Below, piece after piece: positions 1 through 10,880 of a DNA stretch of 64,000 nucleotides. Position 1 is the stretch's first letter, and the number at the start of each line of letters is the position of its first letter. A program made the translations under genes and the position numbers. Where the stretch lies: assembly GCA_015179125.1 (NCBI GenBank), contig WHVA01000080.1:62001-126000 (forward strand), given 5' to 3'. This stretch comes from Gautieria morchelliformis (Eukaryota; Basidiomycota; Agaricomycetes; Gomphales; Gomphaceae). A model generated the notes under the pieces. That model did no database searches and was not told where the DNA came from. It worked only from the letters and a program-made list of their open reading frames with translations.

Positions 1-1022
1 CGGTTTATTTCTCCTACCGCGCTACCTCTATGTTCCCCCTCGTCACTCCCTAGCATCTTCGCCAGAGTTCGCCGCACCCACCGACCACTTCCCCTTCACA
101 TCCACTCTATCCACTGTTCGCCCCATTCTCCGAACCACTATTCGCTGCTCGCACATTTCGTCAGCAGGCACGCCATCCAATATGATCGATACCATTCACC
201 CGGAATGATGGTTCATCATTAAACCCATCACCTTCTTAATCCAACCCCATTGGGTGTTCGTATGGCCAAAGTGTGATCGCAGGACGTCTCTTCCATAGGC
301 CATGCGGGATCAACCCAGTAAACGAAGAGCCCGTGCAGGGTAGCATGTATGCGGGTCCCAAGACATGGTTTTGTCCATAAGTCCCTTCGCTCCCTTTACT
401 CTCCGTCGTTTCATGTTCGCATTCTCCCCTCACTCTATTGTATGTTTATTCCATCTACCTAGTATCATGACTGCGCACCCCTATCCAACCCTGACTTGTG
501 ACGGCCTCTTTCCTATTCGCCGATGCCTTATGAGCATTCGATATAAGTAGTTTCCATTCGCATGTATATTCCCCAGTTCAATTATCATACGTCGTCCATC
601 TTGTGCAAACTTGACCTCGCTGTGATCATCGTCTTGAGCCTCCCCTTGAAGATTTCTATCTTCAACCAGCCAAGGACTTAGGCATCACTGGTGAGTTCTC
701 ATACTTCATCTTCGTTACCTTAGCCTTCGAACTACTTTCTGTGCTGTTGGCGAAGGCCTCTGAAGGAGCACCTTCGCCAGTGAAGGGACCGTTGAAACTT
801 AGACAGCCCTTCCGCGATATCTTGCACGTTACGTCGTCAAGTGCTGCGAGCTGTTTCACTACGACTGTAGATAGGGCGAGCCCCGTTCGGGCAACCCTCT
901 TGTTTCGTGAACCTTCATCGGTTCACTTATTCGCCGAACGGCATACTTATTCGCACAAGTTATTCGGGCATTCACTGTGTTCACTAATACACGATATTAA
1001 CGCCTAAAAACCAATCTTGACA
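1..1022. mobile_element. LTR family A, 3'-terminal part (cut by window start)
   Basis: This stretch aligns along nearly its whole length with the right part of the solo LTR at 11649-12924; position 1 corresponds to about 11.9 kb. Both copies end in the same sequence, finishing CTTGACA. The matching start (TGTCATGACG) lies left of the window, so it is unknown whether this is a solo LTR or the LTR of a larger element. It abuts a LINE coding fragment at 1023, which suggests that it inserted into the LINE. No protein-coding potential is recognised. Confidence 0.8.
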
Positions 1023-1822
1023 GGTTCATCCCGATAGAGTGCAGAGGGCTAATGCCAATTAGCAGATCAGCAGAGCTACAGAAGCACCAGAAAGAACTCA
1101 AGCGCAGATCAAGCGAGCTCTTCGCCAAATCTCCAAGGGCGACCATGGCGCACAAGATCGACAGGACCATGCCATCAGCGGCCTTCGCACGACTGACAGA
1201 CGGACTGGCACACAGACAAGCCGCCCTGCTCATACAGATAAGGACCGGCCACGTAGCCCTCAACAAGCATCTACACAGAATCGGCAAGGCAGACTCACCT
1301 ACATGCGCGAAGTGCAGGGGCGCCGACGAGACGGTGCACCACTACCTTTTCAGGTGCCCAGCGTACAGCGACGCGCGCGAGAAGCTGGAGGGAGAGCTAA
1401 AGAGAGGGGCAAGAGCGGCGAACACCATACTCGCAAAGCCGAGGGCAATGAAACCTCTGTTCAGGTACATAAAGGACACGGAACGTTTCGAAGGGATCCA
1501 GGGGGGAACAACAACGAGGGAAGAGGAGAGACGATAAGGGAAAAGCGGGGAACAGGCAGGAGAGTGGAAAAGAACGGCTGGGAACCAAAAGGGAGAGACA
1601 GAGAACGGGGAGCAGGAGAGGATGAATAGGGAACCCGAAAAGGAACATACCGCGAGCAACGCGCGCATCTCACCCCGCCACCACAGGCACGGAATTGCCC
1701 AGGGCTTCGCCCAAGGAGCACAAGCGGAGACAGAGAAAGAAAGGCCAGATAGCATACCTAATGGGGACGGAAACTGTAGCAACGTCTTACATAGGGCTAC
1801 GCCCCAAAAGACGAAAAATTGG

Positions 1823-1853
<31 letters not shown>
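1023..1853 (+). mobile_element. Tad-like LINE, 3' end with poly(A) tail
   Basis: The fragment contains the C-terminal end of ORF2, a 3' UTR, and a 28-nt A tract at 1826-1853 preceded by a short motif (CCCCAAAAGACG) that recurs at two other LINE tails in the window. Its 5' side is cut by the family A LTR. Its 3' side enters directly into the minisatellite of Helitron unit U0, so the LINE most likely retrotransposed into the Helitron. Confidence 0.85.
1025..1537 (+). pseudogene. LINE ORF2 C-terminal fragment (zinc-binding tail)
   Basis: About 170 residues are open. They carry the pattern typical of the last part of RNase H-bearing fungal LINEs: a TGHVALNKHLHRIG segment followed by a C-x2-C-x8-H-x4-C cluster (CAKCRGADETVHHYLFRC). 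The reverse transcriptase core is absent because the LTR at 1-1022 removes the upstream part. The full-length LINE at 54.1-58.9 kb has lost exactly this C-terminal region, so the two fragments complement each other; whether they belong to one family is not proven. It is a relic, not a gene. Confidence 0.75.
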
Positions 1854-2165
1854 TGCATAACATGTCCCCCAAGTATAGCATGTGTAGAATGTCCCTTGTT
1901 CATAGTGTTTTCCCCTGTAGTGTGTCCCTTTTTTGTACCATGTCCCCCAAGCATAGTGTGTCCCTACATATAGTGTGCACATCCCCATGCATAGTGTACA
2001 TGTGCCCATGCATAGCGTGTGTGTCCCCATGCATAACATGCGTGTCCCCACACATAACATGCATGTATCCAAACATAACAGATGTATCTCTATGCATAAT
2101 GTGCGTGTCCCCATGCATAGTGTGTGTAGCATGTCCCAATGGCATGTGTAGCATATACCCAAGGG
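1854..2165. repeat. Minisatellite A (about 21-bp unit)
   Basis: Repeats of the type GTGTCCCCATGCATAGY follow one another with variable spacers. The open frames across them on both strands come from the repeat period and are not considered genes. Confidence 0.85.
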
Positions 2166-2179
2166 CTTCAAAGTGAAGC

Positions 2180-2760
2180 AAGCAGAGGCTGTTACTTATC
2201 ATTAAATTTTAGCAAACTCAGGGACATGTATCAATATCTATTTTGTGACATATACAGACATGAATAAAATAGTAAAGGGAGCCATATTTAAACAGCTGCT
2301 GTCATTAACTTGAGCAAAGTCAGGATTATCTATTTTTCGAAAAAATGTCAAGAAAATGTCCAGTACATTTAAGCTGAAGTTGTTATTAACTTTAACAAAG
2401 TCAAGATTATCTATTTTTTGAAAAATGTCAAAAAAATGCACTGTACATTTAAGCTGGAGCTGTTGTCAATTTTCACAATGTCAGGATAATTTATTGACAT
2501 CTATAGAGAAGCCCAGAGACTGACAGAGAAACCCAGGGCCCAGCCAAAGCCATAGTAAGCCAGCCACCAGTATAGCCAGAGAGGAGTGCCTGGTAAGCAG
2601 CTTTACAGTAAATAAAACAATAAAACAAACCACATTTAAAAGCAGAATCTATTGTCATTGATTTTAGAGGAAACTTATTGATGTCAATTTTCGAAAAAAA
2701 CCTGAAAGATATTGATATTAAAATACATTTCTTTCAGCAGTCTTTGGATGTTATCTAAAT
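2180..2760. repeat. AT-rich tandem satellite (75-96-bp unit)
   Basis: Successive copies contain TTTTAGCAAAGTCAGGAT, a TTATTGATATCTATTT segment, then GAAAAAATGTCAAAAAAATG and TACAGTACATTTAAGC. The same satellite recurs in U2, U4, U5 and U7. No coding potential is seen. Confidence 0.8.
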
Positions 2761-3120
2761 CTATTTTTGAAAAAAATCACAAAAATATAATGCACATGTG
2801 ACAATACAATATGATGAAAAAAAAAAGGAACCAATAAAATTACCCACACAAATAAAATAAAATACATGGCAATGGATTAAAAAAAAGATATTACCTACCA
2901 ATAGAAAGCCAGCCAAGCCAATAGATAGCCAGCCAGCCAAAGCAATAGACAGCCAGCCAAAGCAATAGACAGCCAGCCAAATCAATAGACAGCCAGCCAG
3001 CTAAAGGAGGAGACAGCAGCCAGAGCAGACAGCACACCAAGCAGACAGCGGACAGAGCAGACAGCAGAGAGGAATTGCCGGTTGGGCAGGTTCCTGGCCT
3101 TCCCTCCTTACCGTTCGGCC

Positions 3121-3126
3121 TTTATA
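3121..3126 (-). promoter_or_regulatory. Possible TATA box in the 5' region of U0
   Basis: TATAAA on the minus strand sits in the GC-rich 5' part of the Helitron. The same element occurs at 11064-11069 (U2), 16075-16080 (U4), 17887-17892 (U5) and 27816-27821 (U7). It is oriented to transcribe into the satellite and minisatellite. Promoter function is inferred from position and conservation only. Confidence 0.35.
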
Positions 3127-3594
3127 CCGCATGCGCGTGTCGTGCACGGACCACGCTCGTATGCGCGCTCTGGTCGCGAACGGGTCACGTGACCGCTGCG
3201 CAGCGTTCATGCTCGCGGCTGCGCCGCTCGCCACTGACCTAAAGAGACCCTGGAGCCGGCAGACCAGCGTAAACCGGTGATAGGGCCAGGGGCTCGCGGC
3301 TGCGCCACTCACACGCTCCGCTGACAAACTAATGACCAAGCATTGGTCAGCGCACCCACAACCTCCCACCGAGCCGCTTTCATATAGTGTAACTAGGTGG
3401 GTACCCGCGCTTCGCGCGGGGGTGTAGGTCAAACGCCTAAGTAAGGCCAAACGCCTCAGTAAGGTCAAACACATCGGTAAGTCTAACATATCAGTAAGGT
3501 CAAGGACATTGGGGAAAATCAAAGTAATCAATTTCCATCAAGTAAAATGAAGTAAAACACATAAACCATATCAAGAGAAGTGGATATACAAAAA

Positions 3595-6500
3595 TCAAGG
3601 AGCTCGAAGTAATACATCTTTATATACAATGTTGGTTGTGTCCAAACCCTCCTCAAGCAAGACCTTCACTCTGTTCCAATTGGTCCCTCTTGATACACCA
3701 ACATACAACTGACCATGTCCAAACACTGGATATCTCAGGTCCAGCCCAACCGTACCCAAAGACTGTCCCTGAGACTTGTTGATAGTCATTGCAAATGCCA
3801 AACGCACTGGAAACTGCCTCCTTTGCAGCACAAATGGAATCTCTCCCTCTGATGGCTTAATGATGATCCTGGGGATGAAAGCAATATTTCCTGCACATGG
3901 ACCTGAGATGATCCTGACCTCCAACACTCTAATGCTTATCCTCACCAACTGCAACCTTGTCCCATTGTATAGTCCTTGCTTCTGATCCAAATTGCGCAAC
4001 AGCATCAGAGGCACTCCAGGCTTGACTTCCAAGTGAGCAGGAGGAAGACTGCCCATCTCTATGGAATTCAGATACTCCACAGGATACTGATCTGCATCGT
4101 CGGATTCTTCAATGGAATTTGCGCAGTGAAAGACCTGAGCATCACCTGGAAACTCCCTAAACACCATGGAATTGATCTCATTGACCTCAATGTTTCTGGC
4201 ACAGAGGATGGCACACTCCAAAAAGTAATTGTCCTGGGCAGGGACTTGATTGCCAATGCCAGGGTATATTTCCTGGATCAGATCTTCAATTCCAGGGCCA
4301 CACACCATGTGAGGAGGCAGTGAGAACGTATGATCTAGTGGGAGATCCTTTCCCTGGCCCACATTCTGCAGCCATTCTGCAAACCTGGCTCTGTCAGGGT
4401 CATTTCTCACCCGCATGTTCTCTGTCAGATGGAGGACCCTGATCTTTGGCCACAGATATGACTTCTGAAGGGTAGCTCCCACGATATCCTCCTTGGAGCC
4501 TTTAGGGACAATTGGGAGAGTCTGCTGAAAGTCACCTCCAAAGGCGACTGTGATGCCACCAAAGGGTCGGTCAGGCTGGTCAAGGAAATCCCTCAGTGTC
4601 CTGTCAATGGCCTCTATGGCATGGCGATGCTGCATTGCAGCCTCATCCCAGATGAGGAGACTGGCCTGTCTCAGCATGCCAGCCTTGTCAGAGTTCTTTG
4701 TGATGAAGGAGAGAGAGCGCTCATGGACAGGAATGGGAATTCCAAGCATGCTATGAGAGGTTGTACCCTTAGTGAGGATAAGTGCAGCCATTGCAGATGA
4801 GGCTACTGCAATCACAATGAGGCTCTCCGCTCTACAGGAGTGGATTAGAGTGTTCCATGTGAATGATTTCCCAGCGCCACCTGAGCCAGTGACAAAAAAC
4901 ATTTGTCCATCAGGTTTCCCATGAGCATCTTTGGTCAGTGCCGACCGTAATATCTGATCATGCACAGACCTTTGCCCCTCATTCAGCTTGGGAACCTCCT
5001 CATCAGCTATGTCCCTCTCTTCAACAGGGTCATAGTCCCTCTGCTCAGCTATGAACCTGTTTCCAATGAGGGCCTCCCACTCGCCTGCCACCCGAGGCAT
5101 ATCATCAAAGCTGCTCAAGGACATTCCACCCTGCTGGAGGATTTTTTCCAAGAGAAAGAGGCCAAAATCATAAACCTGATCGTCCTGTGGATCCTGCATA
5201 CCATGTCTGATTTGGAGCTGATGTCTGAGATCATCACATATGTGCTCCCTGAAGCCATCCCATAGTCTGCCGGGGCCCGATGGATTGCAATGGCCAAGGA
5301 TGGTGACAAAGAGATGTCTGAGCTGAGCACCTGTTTTCATGCCACTGGCTTCCTGGAGACACAACCTCAACTCCTGATCATCATCCAGAAGTCCCCTTGC
5401 ACGACAGGCCTCCTTGTAAGTAGCATATTGTATGCCATCCACTGACCTAAGCTCCTCAAAGGATCTAGCCCCCTTGACCACTGTGAGGAGAGTGCGCACA
5501 AAAAACCTCTCTCCTGATCTAGGGTTTGCAAAGTGAAGGCGACCAATGCTATAACCTCCTTGGCGTGGTGTCCATACCTTTTCCTGTGAGTGCCAGGTAA
5601 AATGCTCAGGAAACTCCACATAGAGCAGATCACGTGCTTCAGGGTAGATATCATTGGCCTCAAAGTAAGCCATGAGCGGTGTCTTTTTTGCCTCAGCCCT
5701 TTCCAGGATGTTGTCCACATCCTGGTTGGGATCAAAGATGATTGTGTGATGGTCCTTTTCATGGACTGGCAGTGCCATGACTGCAGGCACCTGGGTGTGG
5801 ATTTCCCGCTCCAGCAACCTCCAACAGGCCTCATGAGACTGACATAGCGAGCGTCCAGGTACTGCTTAATTTCATCCTGGGTGCAACCAAACTCCATGGT
5901 GGTCCGATCATGGCCCTTGTAGAGATACTTGTGGATATACTTGATACACCTCACATTGATGGTGAGTTCAGGGTTGATGTGACATCAGAATTTGAGCAAG
6001 AGCAGAGGAGAGTATGGCACAACCCATCTGTTGTCCAGCATGTCACCTCTGACATTGTGCAGCCTTCCATCATTGCGACGACGATATTTTGGATATCCAT
6101 CCTCATTCAGACTGGTTTCCTCACAGAATGGCTTTGGGAAGTTTTTCTTGCACTTGCCATTTTCCATGCAGGGTGCGTTTGGATGCATTTCTCCACAGGG
6201 ACCATGTGTCATCAGCTCACAGACCAACCGGTAGAGGACAGGATGAGTCTCTGGATCAGGGAACTCTGCTGAAATCATTGAATCCACCTCATGTGGATGT
6301 CTGATCTTGGAATCTCTTTCAAACCAGATAAGAATATGCATGTGTGGGAGTCCCCTTTTCTGGAATTCAATGGCGTGCACCCGAGCGACAGTTTCCCCAA
6401 AAATCATTTCCTTGACGATCAAGTCAATGAGGTATTTCTTTTTGAGCTGGAACACCCGTGACACCAAGTCAGGTCTGTCCTGAGGAGTTTGTCCAGGCAA

Positions 6501-8560
6501 CAATGCATCCAATATCTCATGCCAGTTGGGATTGACAGTCATGGTAATAAAGAGATCGGCCACACCATACTTCCTTGAAATGGCCAGAGAGTTCTGCAGG
6601 TTTTCCTGCATGTCCTGTGTCCCCCCCTGAAATGTGGCAGGCAGAATGGATCTTGTGCCCAAGTTGTTTGGATCTCTGTCATTGTCATTGCGATGAAAGG
6701 CATCCATCATCTGGTTATACATCTCAGCACGGAGAGTGTGTTGATTTGTCCTGATCCACCACAGCCTGCTTTGCTCTGCAGTGGCCCAAGAGTCTACAAT
6801 GTACTGCTGGAATAATTTGCCAGCACGCAGGAGTGTTGTAGGTTCTTCTGTTCTCTGGAAGAGATGATAGGAATGGAACTGAATTTGGGTGACACGCCCA
6901 GGTCGCTCACGCCCGCCTGGTAATTGGCGATAGCGAATACCAGGTTGCCACCCCAACTCTCCCCTGGGAAAGAGCAAGGCATAGTGAAGAGAGGCATAGT
7001 TTGGATTCATATCGGATACCCTTCGAAAGCGTCCACCTTTGAGCTGGACACTAACATCCCTAGGTTCAGGGTTGATGCCATCTCCAGGAAGAACCACCGC
7101 AATCTCATCCGCAGTAGGGATATTATACCTCCTAGGATCCCTGTGTTCCCTGTATGTGAGCCTCGCCTGGATCTCACCATTCTGTCCCTGAGCTCTGAGC
7201 CTCTCAGCTGCTTGCTTATATATGGCGACATGAGGATTGCACACCAGGAGCATTTCCTGCAAGTCTCCCATGACGGTTGGAGACAGACCTGGGTTACGCG
7301 CGTTCCTCTGTGCCAAAGCCAATGCTGGATCATATATATAAAGTTGGGCATACTGTATCTGCCTCCCAGGGTTAGGGATGAGAGAGCCATGAATATGATA
7401 CAGTTTGCCCTGCAGCTTGAGGACATATGGACCATGACCCTCCCGAAGCAAATCTAGGTCAAAGTTGGCACCCAAGGAAGTGAATGCAGACGCCGCATTA
7501 TACTGCCTGATGTTCTGGAGAAACTGTTTGGCCTCAGGGTCCTGGCCCTCTAAGAGCTGTATCAAGGGCTGAGGGAGCACTGGCAGCTCTGGAAGCTGCA
7601 CCTTTCCTTTCATACAGCAATCACCAAATCTGGGCCGCCGATTTGAGGATTTCTGCAGGCGTTCTGCCGTATCCAGTGCAATGCTTTACAGTCAGGGAAG
7701 GAAACAACCATGGGACCCAGATCATGACGCTGCACATCTGCCTCGATTATTCTAGAGCGACCAAGTGGAATAGGAGGAGGAGGTTGCTGAGGACGCTGCC
7801 GAGGTACAGGGGGTGGCTGAGGAGGCTGAAGAGGTGCAGGGAGTGGCAGAAGAGGCTTAGGAGGTGCAGGGAGTGGCAGAAGAGGCTGTGGAGGTGCAGT
7901 GAGTGGCTGAGGAAGCTGAGGAGGTGCAGGGAGTCGCTGAAGAGGCCGCAGAAGCGCAGGGAGTAGCCGAGGCATTGGTCTTATTGCATTGGCCTGAGCC
8001 GGCAATGCTACCACTCCTGCAGAACCTACTATAGCAGGATTAGCTGCCTGTCTACCTCTTGCCAATTGCTGCAATATAGCAGACTGCTCAGCAGCCTGAG
8101 CACGCAACTGTGCAATTCCTGCAGAACCAACCACAGGAAGATTGGGAGGTGGCTGTATAGGCTCCTGCCTGTGTCTTCTCACGGGCTGTGCTGTTGGGAT
8201 TGCTGCTAACTGAGCACGACGGGCTGCCACCTGCTGTCCAGGACTGGGATTGGGAGGACGTGACGGCCCTGCAGGCATAGGAGGATGTGGTGGCCCCGCA
8301 AGGATAGGAGGACGTGATGGCCCTACAGCAGGTTGTTGAAAAGGATCAGCGACATTGCTTCTAGGAGGAGGGTGAGGGATGGAAAAAGGCTATGGTGGAG
8401 GGGGAGGCTGGTCCTGAGTTCTGACAGCAGCAGCAGCAAGTGCATGCGCTCTCCGATCAGTGGGCGACGTCATATGGCCCTCTTGCTCCTCCCTTACCCT
8501 TTCACGCTCCTGCTGACGATTTCTCTCTGGAGTAGACGGATCCCTGAGAAATGCAGGCAT
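3595..8560 (-). pseudogene. Helitron RepHel (HUH Rep + PIF1 helicase), disrupted copy 1
   Basis: RepHel proteins nick DNA with a two-tyrosine HUH Rep domain and unwind it with a PIF1-type helicase during rolling-circle-like transposition. Here a proline-rich N-terminus (start at 8560) is followed by a Helitron-like N domain containing RGLPHMH (HUH, about 6340), the Y2 motif YIHKYLYKG (about 5930), and a PIF1 helicase with Walker A GSGGAGKS (about 4870), Walker B WDEAAM, FGGDFQQTLP and a C-terminal NKSQGQSL motif. The stop codon lies at 3595-3597, about 200 bp inside the 3' terminus. Comparison with the U6 copy shows an in-frame TAG at 8390-8392, a 2-nt insertion near 7668, a TGA at 5985-5987 and a 1-nt deletion near 5843. 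It cannot make an intact protein as read. Confidence 0.9.
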
Positions 8561-8639
8561 AAGCTTAGAGGAACAATCAAGCTACCCCACTTCAACTTAC
8601 ATTTGCAAGCAGACGCTGTTGTTGTTAATTTTTCTTGGG

Positions 8640-8860
8640 CAAAGTCAGGGGAAATTATTAATTTCTAATTAAATAAAGGTCAGACAGCTCACACCAGACC
8701 ACAGAGAAATACATACATACCAATGAAGGGACGGGGAGTTTGTTTGTTAGGCAAAGTCAAGGGAATTTATTAATTTCTATTTTTTTTTTTAAAAAAAATG
8801 TCAGATGGCTCACACCAGACCACAGAGAAATATATGTACCAAGGAAGGGATGGGGAATTT
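8640..8860. repeat. Tandem duplication (about 110 bp) near the U1 5' end
   Basis: Two copies of a segment containing AATTTATTAATTTCTA, CTCACACCAGACCACAGAG and a GAAGGGA(C/T)GGGG block follow each other. They lie between the RepHel start and the 5' terminus of U1. Confidence 0.7.
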
Positions 8861-9539
8861 TTTTGATGAAAATATCCAAGTCTTCTTCGGCTATCCAACT
8901 GGAATAATTCCAGTAAAAGGTCCTGGTCCTGGTCCTGGGGAGATGTCTTCTTCAGCCACCAGTAGTGCAAGTCAACACTAAGAGAACTGCAATGCAATTG
9001 TGGCTCCCTCTAAGGAGCCTGGGATGATTACCTGGCTCCTTAGCAGAGAAAAGGCTGCCCCACTGAAGAGGTCAACCCCAATAGTTCACTGCAGAGACCT
9101 CCCTGGGAAGAGATCTTTTGTGTTCTACACTATATAGGCTATCTATTGTTTCACTCTCACACAATTTTATTCTATCTAGTGAGCAGAGAGGAGAGGAGGG
9201 TGGTGGTGGAGTGCGCAAAGCGGCTGCGCAGCGTTCTGCCACCGCAGCGCGGCTTTGAGCGCTTGAGCCACCAGAACACTGCGCAGCCTTGAGCGCTGGA
9301 GCCGGAAGACCGGCGTGAACCGCGGGTAGGGCCTAGGGCTCGCGGCTGTGCCGCTCGCGCGCTCCGCTGACAAACTAATGACCAAGCATTGGTCAGCGGG
9401 CCCACAACTACCCACCCCCCACGTTTAACTCTTAGACTAGGTGGGTACCCGCGCTTCGCGCGGGGGTGCAGGTCAAACGCCTCGGTAAGGTCAAATGCAT
9501 CAGTAAGGTCAAGTGCATTGGGGTAAATAGGATCATGCA

Positions 9540-9890
9540 AAATATATCCCTGATCATATAGTATCATGAATCATGTATGCACCCATGGAACAGCCAAACA
9601 TGCAGAGCTCTCTCTCGACCTCTGGGATGGCCCTCCCAGCGACTCTAGACATGAAAGTGGTAATGGTCTTGACTGAATCATCAGAGATTATAAGATTGCG
9701 CCTATTGTCATAATCCACAGGTTTCAAAGCTCGTGCATTGTGAGATAGATCCAATAGTGATCTTGGGGATCCAGAATTTTGACAATGTGGTTATATCGAT
9801 ATGCCAGCTGATCCTCCGGTGACACTCTCACAGAACCAGAAACAATACCAAAATCAGAAATGGGGGAAGACCCAAAGTGCAGTTGGATAG
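9540..9890 (-). pseudogene. Coding-like segment captured by U2 (unknown origin)
   Basis: A 65-residue frame at 9554-9754 (ending CSMGAYMIHDTI) and an adjoining frame further upstream on the minus strand (containing SGSVRVSPEDQLAYRYNH) read as protein-like, with a frame change between them. The same segment is present in U5 (16490-16832) with few differences. The sequence is not recognised. Because Helitrons often capture host gene pieces, a host origin is inferred. It has no start context or splice structure showing that it is expressed. Confidence 0.45.
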
Positions 9891-9891
9891 C

Positions 9892-10385
9892 ATGTCCTCA
9901 CACATAACGTGCCCTCACAGGTAGCGTGTCCCCACACGTAATGTGTCCCCACAGGTAGCATGTCCCCACATGTAATGTGTCCTCACTGGTAGGTAGCATG
10001 TCCTCACAGGTAGCGTGTCCCCACACGTAATGTGTCCCCACAGGTAGCATGTCCTCACACATAACGTGTCCCCACACGTAACGTGTCCTCACTGGTAGGT
10101 AGTGTGTCCTCACAGGTAGCATGTCCTCACAGGCAACGTGTCCCCACACATAACGTGTCCTCACAGGTAGCGTGTCCCCACACGTAACGTGTCCTCACAG
10201 GTAGTGTGTCCCCACAGGTAGCGGGTCCTCCCAGGTAGCGGGTCCTCACACATAACGTGTCCCCACAGGTAGCGTGTCCTCGCACGTAACGTGTCCCCAC
10301 AGGTAGCATGTCCTCAAACGTGTCCTCACATGTAATGTGTCCCCACAGGTAGCGTGTCCCCACATGTAACATGTCCTCACACATC
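9892..10385. repeat. Minisatellite B (17-bp unit, 34-bp higher order)
   Basis: Units CACAGGTAGCGTGTCCC and CACACGTAACGTGTCCT alternate, giving a 34-bp higher-order period with scattered variants. The open frames across the array on the minus strand are artefacts of the repeat composition. Confidence 0.9.
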
Positions 10386-10389
10386 AGGG

Positions 10390-10880
10390 ACATGTATCAG
10401 TATCTATTTATATAGACATAAATAAAATAGCAAAAGAAACCACATTTAAGCAGCTGTTGTCATTAATTTTAGCAAAGCCTGGATAATTTATTGATATCTA
10501 CCTTTTGAAAAAATGTCAAAAAATGTACAGTACATTTACCCTGAAGCTGGTATTAATTTTAGCAAAGTCAGGATAATTCATTGATATCTATATTTATTTT
10601 TCAAAAAAAGTTAAAAAAAAACACACTACATTAAAATAGAAGTTGTTATCAACTTGAGCAAAGTCAGTATAAGTTATTGATATCCATTTGCGAAAAATGT
10701 CAAAAGAATTTACAGGATAGTTAAGGTGGCTGTTATTGTGGTTAGGAAGTTAGATTTATTGATGTCTATTTGCGAAAAAATATGAAAAAATGTACAGGAT
10801 ATGTAAGTTGGCTATTGCTAAAGTTAGCAAGTTGTGTTTATTGATAGCTATTTGCGAAAAAATATTGAAAAAATATACAG
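10390..10880. repeat. AT-rich tandem satellite in U2
   Basis: Five or so degenerate copies of the same 75-96-bp satellite found in U0, recognised by GCAAAGTCAG and GCGAAAAAATAT(C/G)AAAAAATGTACAGG-type segments. Confidence 0.8.

Larger units (their letters stand above)
1854..3392 (-). mobile_element. Helitron unit U0, non-autonomous, 3' end missing
   Basis: Read on the plus strand the unit contains a 21-bp-type minisatellite, an AT-rich 75-96-bp satellite, a GCCAGCCA-rich run, and a GC-rich 5' region with GTCACGTGAC (3184-3193) and CGCTGCGCAGCG (about 3195-3206) palindromes. It ends at ATATAGTGTAA, directly before the CTAG of U1. The same order of parts is seen in U4 and U7. The hairpin 3' terminus is not present because the LINE at 1023-1853 interrupts the unit. 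No coding gene is recognised. Confidence 0.7.
3393..9436 (-). mobile_element. Helitron unit U1, RepHel-bearing, about 6.04 kb
   Basis: The 3' terminus on the minus strand is CTAG, preceded by a hairpin at plus 3404-3420 (7-bp stem CCCGCGC/GCGCGGG, 3-nt loop); 7 nt separate stem and CTAG. Just inside are iteron-like repeats (GGTCAAACGCCTCAGTAA type). The 5' end on the minus strand is TCTAAGAGTTAAACG, so the plus strand reads CTTAGA and then the CTAG of U2. TC at the 5' end, and hairpin plus CTRR at the 3' end, are the hallmarks of Helitrons. The unit encodes a broken RepHel gene. Confidence 0.9.

Noticed and set aside
1342-1881. 179-codon minus-strand ORF across the LINE 3' end
   Set aside because: Antisense to the LINE ORF2 tail and poly(A); the phenylalanine run is the A tract read backwards.
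9892-10385. Regular short repeats that might recall a CRISPR array
   Set aside because: No unique spacers; alternating 17-bp units in tandem inside a eukaryotic transposon.
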